In this document: in pieces, positions 36,671-44,905 of the stretch | Numbering within the stretch: the first letter of the stretch is position 1 | Layout of the letters: each line of letters starts with the position of its first letter | Assembly (NCBI GenBank): GCA_963804045.1 | Contig: CAWDOR010000009.1 | Location: forward strand, 140,007 to 204,006 | DNA length: 64,000 bases | Direction of reading: 5' to 3' | Source: Rhodoblastus sp963804045 | GTDB lineage: Bacteria > Pseudomonadota > Alphaproteobacteria > Rhizobiales > Beijerinckiaceae | The notes under the pieces: model-generated | What the model was told of the DNA's origin: nothing | Databases searched by the model: none | The model's input: the letters and a program-made list of their open reading frames with translations, nothing else | Made by a program: the position numbers and the translations under genes

Positions 36671-37644
36671 AAACCAATCGCCGGCAGGTTCTGCAATTGG
36701 CGCTTTTGGGCGCCGCTCCCGGCCTGGCTTTGGCCGATACGCCCGTGTTCCGCCGGGTCGGCCTCGCCTTTGACACCAGCGTGGCGCTCACCGTCGCCGG
36801 GCTGGAGCGCCAGGAGGCGGAGGCGGCTCTCGACGCCGGTTTCGCCGAGATCCGCCGTCTCGAGCGCGTCGCCGGGCTTTCGACCGCAGGCAGCGACATC
36901 CGCCGCCTCAACGCGGAAGGGATTTTGCGCAAACCCGATCCGGCGCTGCTCGACATGCTCGCGGTCGCCGCCGATCTGCACGAGGCCAGCGCCGGGGCTT
37001 TCGACGTCACCGTCCAGCCCTTGTGGATTTTCTACGACGGTTTCGCCAAGCGCGGCGCCTGGCCGAGCGAGGCCGAGGCCGCGCCCCTGCGCGCGCTGAT
37101 CGGCCAGAAAAAAATCCGGTTCGACGCCGAGGCCATTGTTTTCGAGGTCAAGGGCATGGGGATCACGCTCAACAGCCTGACCCACGGCTATGCCGCCGAC
37201 CGCGTCGCCAGACTTTTCGCCGAAATGGGCGTGCGCCAGGCTTTCGTCGATACGGGCGAAATGGAGGCCCTGGGGCGCAAGGCGGAGAACCGCGATTGGA
37301 CCGTGGCGGTCAAACATCCGCGCCAGCCCGGCGCCATTTTAGGCACGGCGCCGGTCACCGGCTGCATGGCGACAGCGGGAGACTATGCCTACACCTGGTC
37401 GGAGGATTATTCTCGGCACCATATTCTCGACCCGCGCAGCGGCTTTTCGCCGGCGCATTTTTCCTCAGTGACAGTGATCGCGCAAAAAGCCGTGGTCGCA
37501 GACGCGCTGTCCACGACGATTTCCGTGGTCGGGCCGGATGAGGGCCGCAAGCTGCTGCAAAAATTCGGGGCTGAGGCCTATGGCGTGACCAAGTCGGGGG
37601 AAATCTGGGCGACGCCGGGCTTCCCGAGGGAAAACCTGACCTGA
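36667..37644 (+). CDS. FAD:protein FMN transferase, ApbE/NosX type
   Basis: A 325-residue exported enzyme that attaches FMN to periplasmic flavoproteins. A twin-arginine-like signal MKTNRRQVLQLALLGAAPG is seen. Core motifs are VTVQPLWIFYDG near 118, AFVDTGEMEALGRK near 197 (the GE form seen in NosX instead of GGD), the His-Asp block HHILDPRSGFSP near 256 and VADALSTTISVVG near 280. It starts inside the NosR-like stop codon (ATGA), so it most likely flavinylates that protein. Confidence 0.92.
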   Translation: MKTNRRQVLQLALLGAAPGLALADTPVFRRVGLAFDTSVALTVAGLERQEAEAALDAGFAEIRRLERVAGLSTAGSDIRRLNAEGILRKPDPALLDMLAVAADLHEASAGAFDVTVQPLWIFYDGFAKRGAWPSEAEAAPLRALIGQKKIRFDAEAIVFEVKGMGITLNSLTHGYAADRVARLFAEMGVRQAFVDTGEMEALGRKAENRDWTVAVKHPRQPGAILGTAPVTGCMATAGDYAYTWSEDYSRHHILDPRSGFSPAHFSSVTVIAQKAVVADALSTTISVVGPDEGRKLLQKFGAEAYGVTKSGEIWATPGFPRENLT

Positions 37645-37651
37645 GCCGGGC

Positions 37652-37696
37652 GCGAAACCCTCGCTTGCGAAACCCTCGCTTGCAAAATCCTCACTT
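37652..37696. repeat. Three 15-bp tandem repeats after the ApbE-like gene
   Basis: Two identical copies of GCGAAACCCTCGCTT (37652-37666, 37667-37681) and a third diverged copy (37682-37696) that runs into the stop region of the transglutaminase-like gene. Non-coding for the plus strand gene. Probably slippage-derived; no known function. Confidence 0.85.
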
Positions 37697-38590
37697 GAAA
37701 GTCGGCGGCGCGTCCTCGGTCGCCACGGGGATCACATCCACGGCCACGGTCACATCCTGCTCGCCCGAGGACAGGATCACGCCGACCATAGGCGCCACAT
37801 CGGCGTAATCGCGGCCTTCGGCGAGAATGATGTGATCGTCGCCAACCGGGATGTTGTTGGTCGGATCGAGACCCACCCAGCCGTCGAAGGGCCCGCACCA
37901 GACGGAGACCCAGGCGTGGGTGGCGTCGGCGCCCTCCAGCCTTTCCTTGCCCTCGGGCGGCACGGTGCGCAGATAGCCGCTGACATAGCGCGCCGGCAAG
38001 CCGAGGCCGCGCAGGCCGGCGATCATGATATGGGCGAAATCCTGGCAAACTCCGCGCCGCTTGACGAAAGCCTCGCCGAGCGGCGTCGAAACCAGCGTCG
38101 CCTTGGGATCGTAGTCGAAATCGTCCCAGATGCGCCGCATCAGATCGCGGGCGCCGTCGAGGATCTCACGCTCCGGCGGAAAACTCGCGCGCGCATAGGC
38201 GACCACCGGCTCGTCGAGCGAGACGCTGCGGCTGGCGTAGATGAAATGCGCGGGCGATTGCGGCCCGAGATCGTGAATGCCGAAGGCCTGCTCGCGCACC
38301 TCCTCCCAGGGCGGGGTGACGGCCGGCGGTTCAGGCCGCGCCACGGCGATCCGCGCCGTGGCCGTCACTTCGAGGGCGCGATGCTCGTCGTCGATGCGGA
38401 CGATTTCAAAGGAATTACCGAAGAAGCAGGTGCGCGGGAAGCGCCGCGCCGCCGGCGGGTCGAGTTCGACGGCGACCGAGAGCACTTTCTGGCCGGCGCG
38501 GCTGGTCGGGCGCAACCGCAGCGCGCAAAGCGAATAGGATACCGGCGCCTCGTAATCGTAAGTGGTGATGTGGCGAATGTCGTAGATCAC
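37691..38590 (-). CDS. Transglutaminase-like protein of the ATP-grasp/alpha-E cluster
   Basis: A 299-residue cytosolic protein with an N-terminal bacterial transglutaminase-like beta domain (YDIRHITTYDYEAPVSYSLC) and a papain-like core. Catalytic residues are C182 in RGVCQDFAH, H225 in ATHAWVSV and D242 in GLDPTNN. Such proteins may act as peptidases or amide-bond formers. Its ATG overlaps the stop of the ATP-grasp/alpha-E gene, so the two are one operon. The pair is widespread in proteobacteria; its product is not known to me. Confidence 0.9.
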   Translation of the reverse strand: MIYDIRHITTYDYEAPVSYSLCALRLRPTSRAGQKVLSVAVELDPPAARRFPRTCFFGNSFEIVRIDDEHRALEVTATARIAVARPEPPAVTPPWEEVREQAFGIHDLGPQSPAHFIYASRSVSLDEPVVAYARASFPPEREILDGARDLMRRIWDDFDYDPKATLVSTPLGEAFVKRRGVCQDFAHIMIAGLRGLGLPARYVSGYLRTVPPEGKERLEGADATHAWVSVWCGPFDGWVGLDPTNNIPVGDDHIILAEGRDYADVAPMVGVILSSGEQDVTVAVDVIPVATEDAPPTFK

Positions 38591-41106
38591 GCGAGGCCCA
38601 CCTGTTTTTCGGCATGGGCGGCGTTGGCGCCCTGCAGGAAATAGCGGGCGCCCACGGCGTCGGCGAGGGCCAGCAGCCGGCGCTCCACCGACAGCACGAA
38701 TTCGCTGGTGATCGCGGCGGCCGCGGTGGTGCGCAGATCGGCGTCGAGATTGATGGCGATGCGATTGGGCTCCTCCAGCATGCCGTCCTGGCGCAGCAGC
38801 GGCAGCGTGGCGATATGCTCGGCCAGCCGCGCGGTCTGGAAGGCGACCGAGCGCGGGTTATAGGCGTCGAGCACCGCCATGTCGCGCACCGGATAGGGGG
38901 CGACGCCCACCAGATAGCGCGAGCGATAGGTGATCTGCGAGTCGATCAGGTCGAGCAGCACGTCGAAATCGGCGCCGCGCGCCTGCTCCATGCCGAAAGT
39001 GCGGACAAAGCGGCAGGTGTTCACCGCGCGCTCGATGCGCCGCCCCAATTCGAGGAAGCGCCAGCCGGCCACCCGGTTCATGTTTTCTTGCGCCAGGCCG
39101 GAAATACTGGCGATGGCGTGCAGCGCCAGATCGACCTGTTCCAGAATTTCCGGCTCGTCGAGCGGCGGGCGGCAATCCTCAAGACCTTTGAGCAATTCGA
39201 CGATGATCGCCCAGGTGTCGGCGGAGAGCCGCTCGCGGATGACCGAGGCTGTGCGCTGAGCGTTGCGCGCCAGGGCGACCGCCGAGCCATATTCGTCGAG
39301 ATTGAACAGGGCCGTGTTGAGAAAAGCCTCCGAGGTCAAGGCGATTTGCGGCTTGGCGGGCGTCGCCCCCCAATCGGCGAGCAATTTGCGCAGCCGCTGC
39401 ATGGTGGCCGCGCCCTCCGGCGACATGTCCTCGTTTTCGACGACGCGCTTGCCCAGGCAACGGATCAGCCGCAGCGTCGCCTCGGCGCGCTCCAGATAGC
39501 GGCCGAGCCAGAACAGATTATCGGCGGCGCGGCTGGGCAGATTGCCCATGATCCGGCGGATCGTGACGCTCTCGCTTTGCGGCAGCAGCGAGGAATATTC
39601 CACGGGCTTGTTGGCGACGATCCAGACGTCCGAGGTCTGCACCCCCGCGCCCATGGCCACAGCGCGCGAATCCAGACGGTCGGAAATGCGGCAGAAGCCG
39701 CCGGGCATGACATGGAACTTGCCGTCCGGCCCCAGCGCGGCGAAGACGCGCAACACGAAGGGGCGCGGCTCCAGCCGATCGCCGACCCAGACGGGCGTCG
39801 TCGACAGCCGCGCCACTTCCTGGCCGATGTAATCGGCGCCGCGCGCGCGTATGGCCTCGGCGAGCCGGGCGCGCTGGCCTTCCGACAATTCGCCGGCCAC
39901 CACCGAGCGACCGAGGAAAGACCGCGTCGGCGCCGCGCCGAACGCCGGGGCGACCGTCATGTCCTGCAAGCGCGACAGCACATGTTCGCGCTCCCTGGCC
40001 TGGCCGCACCACCATGTCGCGATATTGGGCAGCAGCAGCTTTTCGCCGAGCAGCCGCCCCGCCAGCGCCGGGATGAAGCCAAGCAGCGAGGGCGTCTCGG
40101 CGACGCCGGAGCCAAGCGCATTGGCCACGGCGACATTGCCCTGGCGAATGGTCTCGACCAGGCCGGGCACGCCAAGCTGCGAGCCGCTCCTCAACTCCAG
40201 CGGATCGGCGAAATCGGCGTCGATGCGCCGCCAGATGACATCGGCGCGCTTCAATCCAGCGATTGTGCGCACATGGGCGAGGCCGTCGCGGGCGACGAGA
40301 TCGGCGCCCTCGACCAGAACGAAGCCGAGATAGCGGGCGAGATAGGCCTGTTCGTAATAGGTCTCGCTATAGGGGCCGGGCGTGTAGAGGCAGATGCGCG
40401 GGTCCGAGCGGCTGGCAAGCGACGCCAGGCCGGCGCGAAACGCCTGGAAGAAAGGAGCGAGCCGGCGGACATTCATGTCGCGGTAGATGGCCTGGAAGGC
40501 GCGCGACAGATTTAGACGGTTTTCCAGGGCGTAGCCGAGGCCGGAGGGCGCCTGGACACGATCGTTCAGCACCCACCACTGTCCGTCCGGGCCGCGGCCA
40601 AGATCGGCGGCGTAGACATTGACATAGCGCCCGCCACGCGGCTTGACGCCGACCATGGGGTGCAGAAAGTCGGAACTGCCGGTCACCGCCGCGGCGGGCA
40701 GAAAACCATTCTTGACCAGTTCGCCCTTGCCATAGAGGTCGGCGAGCAGATGATCGAAAATTTCGGCGCGTTGGGTGACGCCGGCCTCGATCACCGCCCA
40801 GTCGCGCTCCGATATCAGCAAAGGCATGTGGCTCAGCGGCCAGAGTCGGTCGACATTCTCGCCATAGGCGCGATAGGAGACGCCCTGCTCGCGAATATTG
40901 CGCTCGATGGCGTCGAAGCGCCGGGCCATGTCGTCCGAGCCGAGACCCGCCAGCTTGTCGAAAAACTCCAGCCAATGGCCGCGCGGGCGCCCGTCGGCGG
41001 CGATGAATTCATCGGGCGCGCCTTCGATCGGCCGATAGGCCGCGGTCATCTCCACCAGCCGCCTGGCCTTGGCGCTGGACGCTTTTTCCGGGGCCTGAGC
41101 CGCCAT
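38587..41106 (-). CDS. Circularly permuted ATP-grasp and alpha-E domain fusion
   Basis: An 839-residue fusion of two proteins that are often separate. The first part (about residues 70-490) is a circularly permuted ATP-grasp enzyme of the DUF404/DUF407 type. It includes YVNVYAADLGRGPDGQWWVL, LYTPGPYSETYYEQAYLARY and VAVANALGSGVAETPSL. ATP-grasp enzymes ligate carboxyls to amines. The second part (about 515-830) is the helical alpha-E domain (DUF403) with NLFWLGRYLERAEATLRLIR and WRFLELGRRIERAVNTCRFV. Family context suggests peptide or amide synthesis together with the downstream transglutaminase-like protein, but no substrate is established. Confidence 0.92.
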   Translation of the reverse strand: MAAQAPEKASSAKARRLVEMTAAYRPIEGAPDEFIAADGRPRGHWLEFFDKLAGLGSDDMARRFDAIERNIREQGVSYRAYGENVDRLWPLSHMPLLISERDWAVIEAGVTQRAEIFDHLLADLYGKGELVKNGFLPAAAVTGSSDFLHPMVGVKPRGGRYVNVYAADLGRGPDGQWWVLNDRVQAPSGLGYALENRLNLSRAFQAIYRDMNVRRLAPFFQAFRAGLASLASRSDPRICLYTPGPYSETYYEQAYLARYLGFVLVEGADLVARDGLAHVRTIAGLKRADVIWRRIDADFADPLELRSGSQLGVPGLVETIRQGNVAVANALGSGVAETPSLLGFIPALAGRLLGEKLLLPNIATWWCGQAREREHVLSRLQDMTVAPAFGAAPTRSFLGRSVVAGELSEGQRARLAEAIRARGADYIGQEVARLSTTPVWVGDRLEPRPFVLRVFAALGPDGKFHVMPGGFCRISDRLDSRAVAMGAGVQTSDVWIVANKPVEYSSLLPQSESVTIRRIMGNLPSRAADNLFWLGRYLERAEATLRLIRCLGKRVVENEDMSPEGAATMQRLRKLLADWGATPAKPQIALTSEAFLNTALFNLDEYGSAVALARNAQRTASVIRERLSADTWAIIVELLKGLEDCRPPLDEPEILEQVDLALHAIASISGLAQENMNRVAGWRFLELGRRIERAVNTCRFVRTFGMEQARGADFDVLLDLIDSQITYRSRYLVGVAPYPVRDMAVLDAYNPRSVAFQTARLAEHIATLPLLRQDGMLEEPNRIAINLDADLRTTAAAAITSEFVLSVERRLLALADAVGARYFLQGANAAHAEKQVGLA

Positions 41107-41125
41107 TCCTCACCATTTGCCATTG

Positions 41126-41157
41126 GCCTTTATTTCCGGCTGGCCGGAAATAAAGGC
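41126..41157. promoter_or_regulatory. Perfect inverted repeat just upstream of the ATP-grasp/alpha-E gene
   Basis: Two perfect 15-base arms (41126-41140 and 41143-41157) with a 2-base spacer end 20 bp before the start codon at 41106. It lies in the leader or promoter of the operon and has no adjacent T run for the minus strand. An operator or a translation-blocking hairpin are both possible. Confidence 0.6.
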
Positions 41158-41332
41158 GCCCGCCGGCATCGGCCGGCGCCGCTCCCGTCGGAGCGGACGC
41201 TGCCGGTCCATTTTCAAGGACCGGCGGCGTTAGCTTTTCGGGCGCGAAGTCTGGCGCAATTTTGGCAGGAAAAAAACCCCTCATCGCCGCTTTGGCCGGA
41301 GTGATGTATTCCAGCCACAGCCAAGGTCATGG

Positions 41333-41869
41333 CTATTTTTTCGGCCGGACGGTCTTGACGACCTCCGGGTTGGTGTCCAGCCAGGCGCCGCCGATCAGTT
41401 CGACGCAATAGGGAATGGCGGGAAAGACGGCGGACAGGCAGAGGTCGATAGAGCGCGGACTGCCCGGCAGATTGACGATCAGACAGGCGCCGCGATGGGC
41501 TGCGGTTTGCCGCGACAGGATGGCGGTGGGGGTCTGCTCCAGGCTCTTGGCGCGCATCAATTCGCCAAAGCCGGGCAATTCCCGATGCGCGGCGGCCAGC
41601 GTCGCCTCGGGCGTCAGGTCGCGCGGGGCCGGACCGGTGCCGCCGGTGGTCAACACCAGCGAGCAGCCCGCGTTGTCGGCCATGTCGATCAATGCGTCGC
41701 GCACGGAGTCGAAACCATCTGGAATCACACGCATGTCCAGTTCAAAGGCGACGTTGAGCGCCTTTCGCAGCCAGTCGCGGATCGCCGGGCCGGAAATATC
41801 CTGGTAAACCCCGGCGCTGGCGCGGTCGGAAATGGTGAGAACGCCAATTTTTGCGGGCGCTGCGGGCAT
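41333..41869 (-). CDS. mogA: Molybdopterin adenylyltransferase MogA
   Basis: A 178-residue MoaB/MogA-fold protein that adenylates molybdopterin before molybdenum insertion. It shows IGVLTISDRASAGVYQDISG near residue 8, the substrate loop TTGGTGPAPRDLTPEAT near 73 and LIVNLPGSPRSIDLCLSAVF near 133. GAGGA precedes ATG 41869. It lies 107 bp beyond the hpnE stop on the same strand; no other molybdenum-cofactor gene is present. Confidence 0.92.
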   Translation of the reverse strand: MPAAPAKIGVLTISDRASAGVYQDISGPAIRDWLRKALNVAFELDMRVIPDGFDSVRDALIDMADNAGCSLVLTTGGTGPAPRDLTPEATLAAAHRELPGFGELMRAKSLEQTPTAILSRQTAAHRGACLIVNLPGSPRSIDLCLSAVFPAIPYCVELIGGAWLDTNPEVVKTVRPKK

Positions 41870-41976
41870 GGGGATTCCTCGGGGGGACGGCGGAGGCCGC
41901 AGTTTTAGCCGAACCGGACACGCGGCAAAGCGGATTTTTTTTGACGCAAGCGAAAAAACAAACGGCTCTTGGCCCG

Positions 41977-43205
41977 TCAAGCGACGATCCGCGCCGCGCT
42001 CACGCCCGAGCGGATCGCGCCTTCGATGGTCGCCGGCAACCCCGTCCGCGTCCAGTCGCCGGCCAGCGCCAGATTGGTCCAGCCGGTCGCGGCGCCGGGG
42101 CGCAAGGCGTCCTGGGCTGGCGTCGCCGCAAAGGTGGCGCGCTTTTCCTTGATGATCTGCCAGGCCGGCAAAGGCGCCGAGATTTTCGCTACCGCCTGCA
42201 CTTCGTCCCAGATCCTCGTCGCCAGTTCCTCGCGGGTGACAGATAAAAACCGCTCGGCGGCGCTGATCGTCACCGAAAGCCGATCCGGGAAGGCGAAAAC
42301 CCATTCGCTCCAGCCGCCGATCACGCCGGTGAGCAAGGGCATGTCCTTGGGCGGCGCAATGGCGAAATGGGCGTTGACGATGGAGCGGAACTCGCCGGGC
42401 GCCTGAAGCCCCGGCAGCAGGTCGGCGGCGACCGGCGCGGTCACCGCCAGCACCACCTTGTCGTCAGGCCCGAGAACCACGGGCGCGCCGCCGAAATCCA
42501 GCGCGGCGACGCGGTTTTCCGCAAAAGTCAGGCCGCGTAATTTGGCGCCGAAGGAAATTTCCGCGCCTTTTGTCCGCAAGAACGCCAGCGCAGGATCGAT
42601 GAATGCGGCGGAAAGCCCCTCCACCGCCACCACAGGACGGCAGGCTTCACCGCCCGCCGCAAAGGTTTCGCGGACAATGGCCGAGGCGAGAAAGGCCGAG
42701 GCCTCCTCGGGCGCGGTGTTCAAAGCCGAGACGAAAATCGGGTCCCACAGCCGCCGCGCCATGTCGCCGTCGCCAAGGAAGGGCCGCAGCGTCTGGTCGC
42801 GGCGGGCGAACAGCAATTTGGCCAGCGCCAGATAATCCAGCCCCGCCGTGCCGGGCAGGCGGCGGGCGGGCGCAGAATCCACCACGGCAGCCTTCCGGCG
42901 TTGGGCCGCAGCCGCCAGCGGGTTTTGGCCTCGAGATCGCAGAAATCGAAGACGGCCTCGGCGGCCACGTCGAGTTTGGCCAGACCGCCGATCCTTGTCG
43001 CATAGGCCAGCGCCGCCGCATTGCCCGACAACAGCAGATGATTGCCATTGTCGATATTCATGTTCAGCGCGGCGTCGAAATAGGAGCGGCAGCGCCCGCC
43101 GGCCTGCGGCGCCGCCTCGTAGAGCGCGATCTCGGCGCGGTCGCAAAGCTCCACCGCCGCCGACAGGCCGGCGAGGCCGGCGCCAATGACATGAACCCGC
43201 GCCAT
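41977..43205 (-). pseudogene. hpnE: Hydroxysqualene dehydroxylase HpnE, frameshifted
   Basis: HpnE is a flavin amine-oxidase-like enzyme that reduces hydroxysqualene to squalene. The N-terminal FAD motif VHVIGAGLAGLSAAVELCDR begins at 43205 and reads in frame to PWWILRP near 42870. The rest continues one base off, from RRLPGTAGLDYLALAKLLFA to the C-terminal FAD block ALAGDWTRTGLPATIEGAIR. One missing base in a C/G-rich run near 42870 explains the break. The start overlaps the hpnD stop (TGATG). Last gene of hpnABCDE. Confidence 0.9.
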
Positions 43206-44038
43206 CAGAACATCCCGTAAAGGAGAATGGCGCCAAACAGCACCAGTTTGGGCGTCCGGATTTTATGTCTTGGCGCGCGAAAACCTCGCGCGGACAGGCG
43301 GCGCCAGATCGCGCCATAGGCGAGGCTCATGATTTTCGGCGCGCGAATGGTTTCACGCGGCTGCGCGGCCATGATCGCGTCCGCCTTGTCGAAATGGCTC
43401 TTGGCCTCGGCCAGCAAGGGGCGGCATACGGCGTCGAGATCGGGCAGAGCCACAACGCTTTCCGGCATCGGATTTTTTATGCCGGCGGCGGAAAAATTCT
43501 CGCGCGGCAGATAGAGCCGGCCGATGCCGGCGTCTTCGTCGATGTCGCGCAGAATATTGGTGAGCTGCAAGGCTCGGCCGAGATGATGAGCGAGATCGAC
43601 GCCTTCCTGCTCAGGCAGGCCGAACACCCGCACCGACAGCCGGCCGACGGCGCTGGCGACGCGGTCGCAATAAAGGTCCAGGGTCGCGGCGTCGGGCGCG
43701 ACGATGTCCTCGTCGACATCCATCTGCATGCCGTCGATCACCGCGAGAAAATCCTCGCGGGCGAAGCTGAATTCGCGCAGCGGCTCTATCAACCCCTCGG
43801 CGAGGCCGGCGTGGCCGCCGTCGTAGAGCGCGTTGATGTCGCGGCGCCAGCAGGCGAGGCCCGCACATTTCTCCTCTTTCGTTCCGCCCTCGTCGGCGAT
43901 GTCGTCCACGGCGCGACAGAAGGCGTAGATTTCGAACATGGCGTCGCGTTTTTCACGCGGCAGGATCGCCATGGCGCGATAAAATGAGCTTTTGCGCGCC
44001 TTTTTCCGCGCTTCCGCCACGTGGAGGTCGAGGCTCAT
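43205..44038 (-). CDS. hpnD: Presqualene diphosphate synthase HpnD
   Basis: A 277-residue squalene/phytoene synthase-family enzyme that condenses two farnesyl diphosphates to presqualene diphosphate. Both Asp-rich Mg2+ sites are intact: FCRAVDDIADE near residue 41 and LTNILRDIDEDAGIGRLYLP near 160. SFYRAMAILPREKRDAMFE is the typical HpnD start. Its ATG overlaps the hpnC stop (ATGA) and its stop overlaps hpnE. Confidence 0.95.
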   Translation of the reverse strand: MSLDLHVAEARKKARKSSFYRAMAILPREKRDAMFEIYAFCRAVDDIADEGGTKEEKCAGLACWRRDINALYDGGHAGLAEGLIEPLREFSFAREDFLAVIDGMQMDVDEDIVAPDAATLDLYCDRVASAVGRLSVRVFGLPEQEGVDLAHHLGRALQLTNILRDIDEDAGIGRLYLPRENFSAAGIKNPMPESVVALPDLDAVCRPLLAEAKSHFDKADAIMAAQPRETIRAPKIMSLAYGAIWRRLSARGFRAPRHKIRTPKLVLFGAILLYGMF

Positions 44039-44905
44039 GCCCGCCTCCCGGCGATGCGCGCCAAAGCCTCGGCGCCGGCTGCGGCGAAAGTCCCAAAAAT
44101 CATTTCGGCCTTGCCCAGTTTGACCTTTTCACAGAGCGGATCGCGGGCGATCAGCCTATCCGCGATTTTGCGCGCATGGGCGACGATCACCGCCACCTCC
44201 AGCCCCATGCGAAAATTTTTGACGGACGCCGCCAGGCCCGCGCCTTCTTCAAGCAGCGCGCGGTTCTTGCGCGCGAGCGCGTGCAGGCAGGACGAGCAGC
44301 GCGGCCGGGCTTTTCGCCGCCGCCAAATCCTCGATCCTCGCTCCGGCCGCAGCCAGCGCGTCTTGCGGAAGATAGACCCGGTCCAGGGCGCCAAAATCCT
44401 TGGCGCAGTCCTGCAAGTGATTGTTGATTTGCAGCGCGGCGCAAATAGCGTCGGAGGCCGGCCACAGCGCCCCGCTTTCGCCGTGGACATCGAGCATGAA
44501 ACGCCCGACCGGCATGGCCGAGAGCCGGCAATAATCGATCAGCTCGTCCCAATTGGCGTAACGGTTCTTGTCCACATCGAGGCGGAAGGCGTCGAGCAGA
44601 TCGCGGGCGTGTTTATCCGTGAGGTTTCGCTCGCCAAGTTTCTGTCGGAGCTTGACGCCGAGCGGTTCGGCGTCGCTCCTGCCGGTCAGCGAGTCCTCGA
44701 GCTGGTCGAGCAGCGCGCGCTTCTGCTGCGGCGGCAGATCGGGATTGTCGGCGACATCGTCACCGGAGCGGACGAAATCGTAAAAGGCCAGGATCACCGG
44801 ACGCAAAGGCGCGGCGATCAGCAAGGAGGCCACGGGAAAATTCTCGTCGCCGCCGCCTTTGCCCGAGCGCAGGCTTTCCGCCGTGACCAAGCTCTCCGCG
44901 CTCAT
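44035..44905 (-). pseudogene. hpnC: Hydroxysqualene synthase HpnC, frameshifted
   Basis: HpnC converts presqualene diphosphate to hydroxysqualene. From ATG 44905 the frame holds ENFPVASLLIAAPLRPVILA, FVRSGDDVADNPDLP and NNHLQDCAKDFGALDRVYLP. It then departs near 44290 at KSPAALLV. The true C-terminus continues in another frame from CLHALARKNRALLEEGAGL to ALARIAGRRA at 44035, where it overlaps hpnD. One extra base (or two missing) explains it. Start overlaps hpnB stop (ATGA). Overlaps intact at both ends argue the gene was functional very recently or is miscalled. Confidence 0.9.

Noticed and set aside
34522..37644. A nitrous oxide reductase (nos) cluster
   Set aside because: Only NosR-like and NosX-like proteins are present; nosZ, nosD, nosF, nosY and nosL are missing, so a denitrification role cannot be claimed.
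37652..37696. CRISPR-like repeat
   Set aside because: The units are 15 bp and directly adjacent with no spacers.
38614..40515. A 633-codon open frame on the plus strand
   Set aside because: It is antisense to the ATP-grasp/alpha-E gene and has no domain, ribosome-binding site or codon support.
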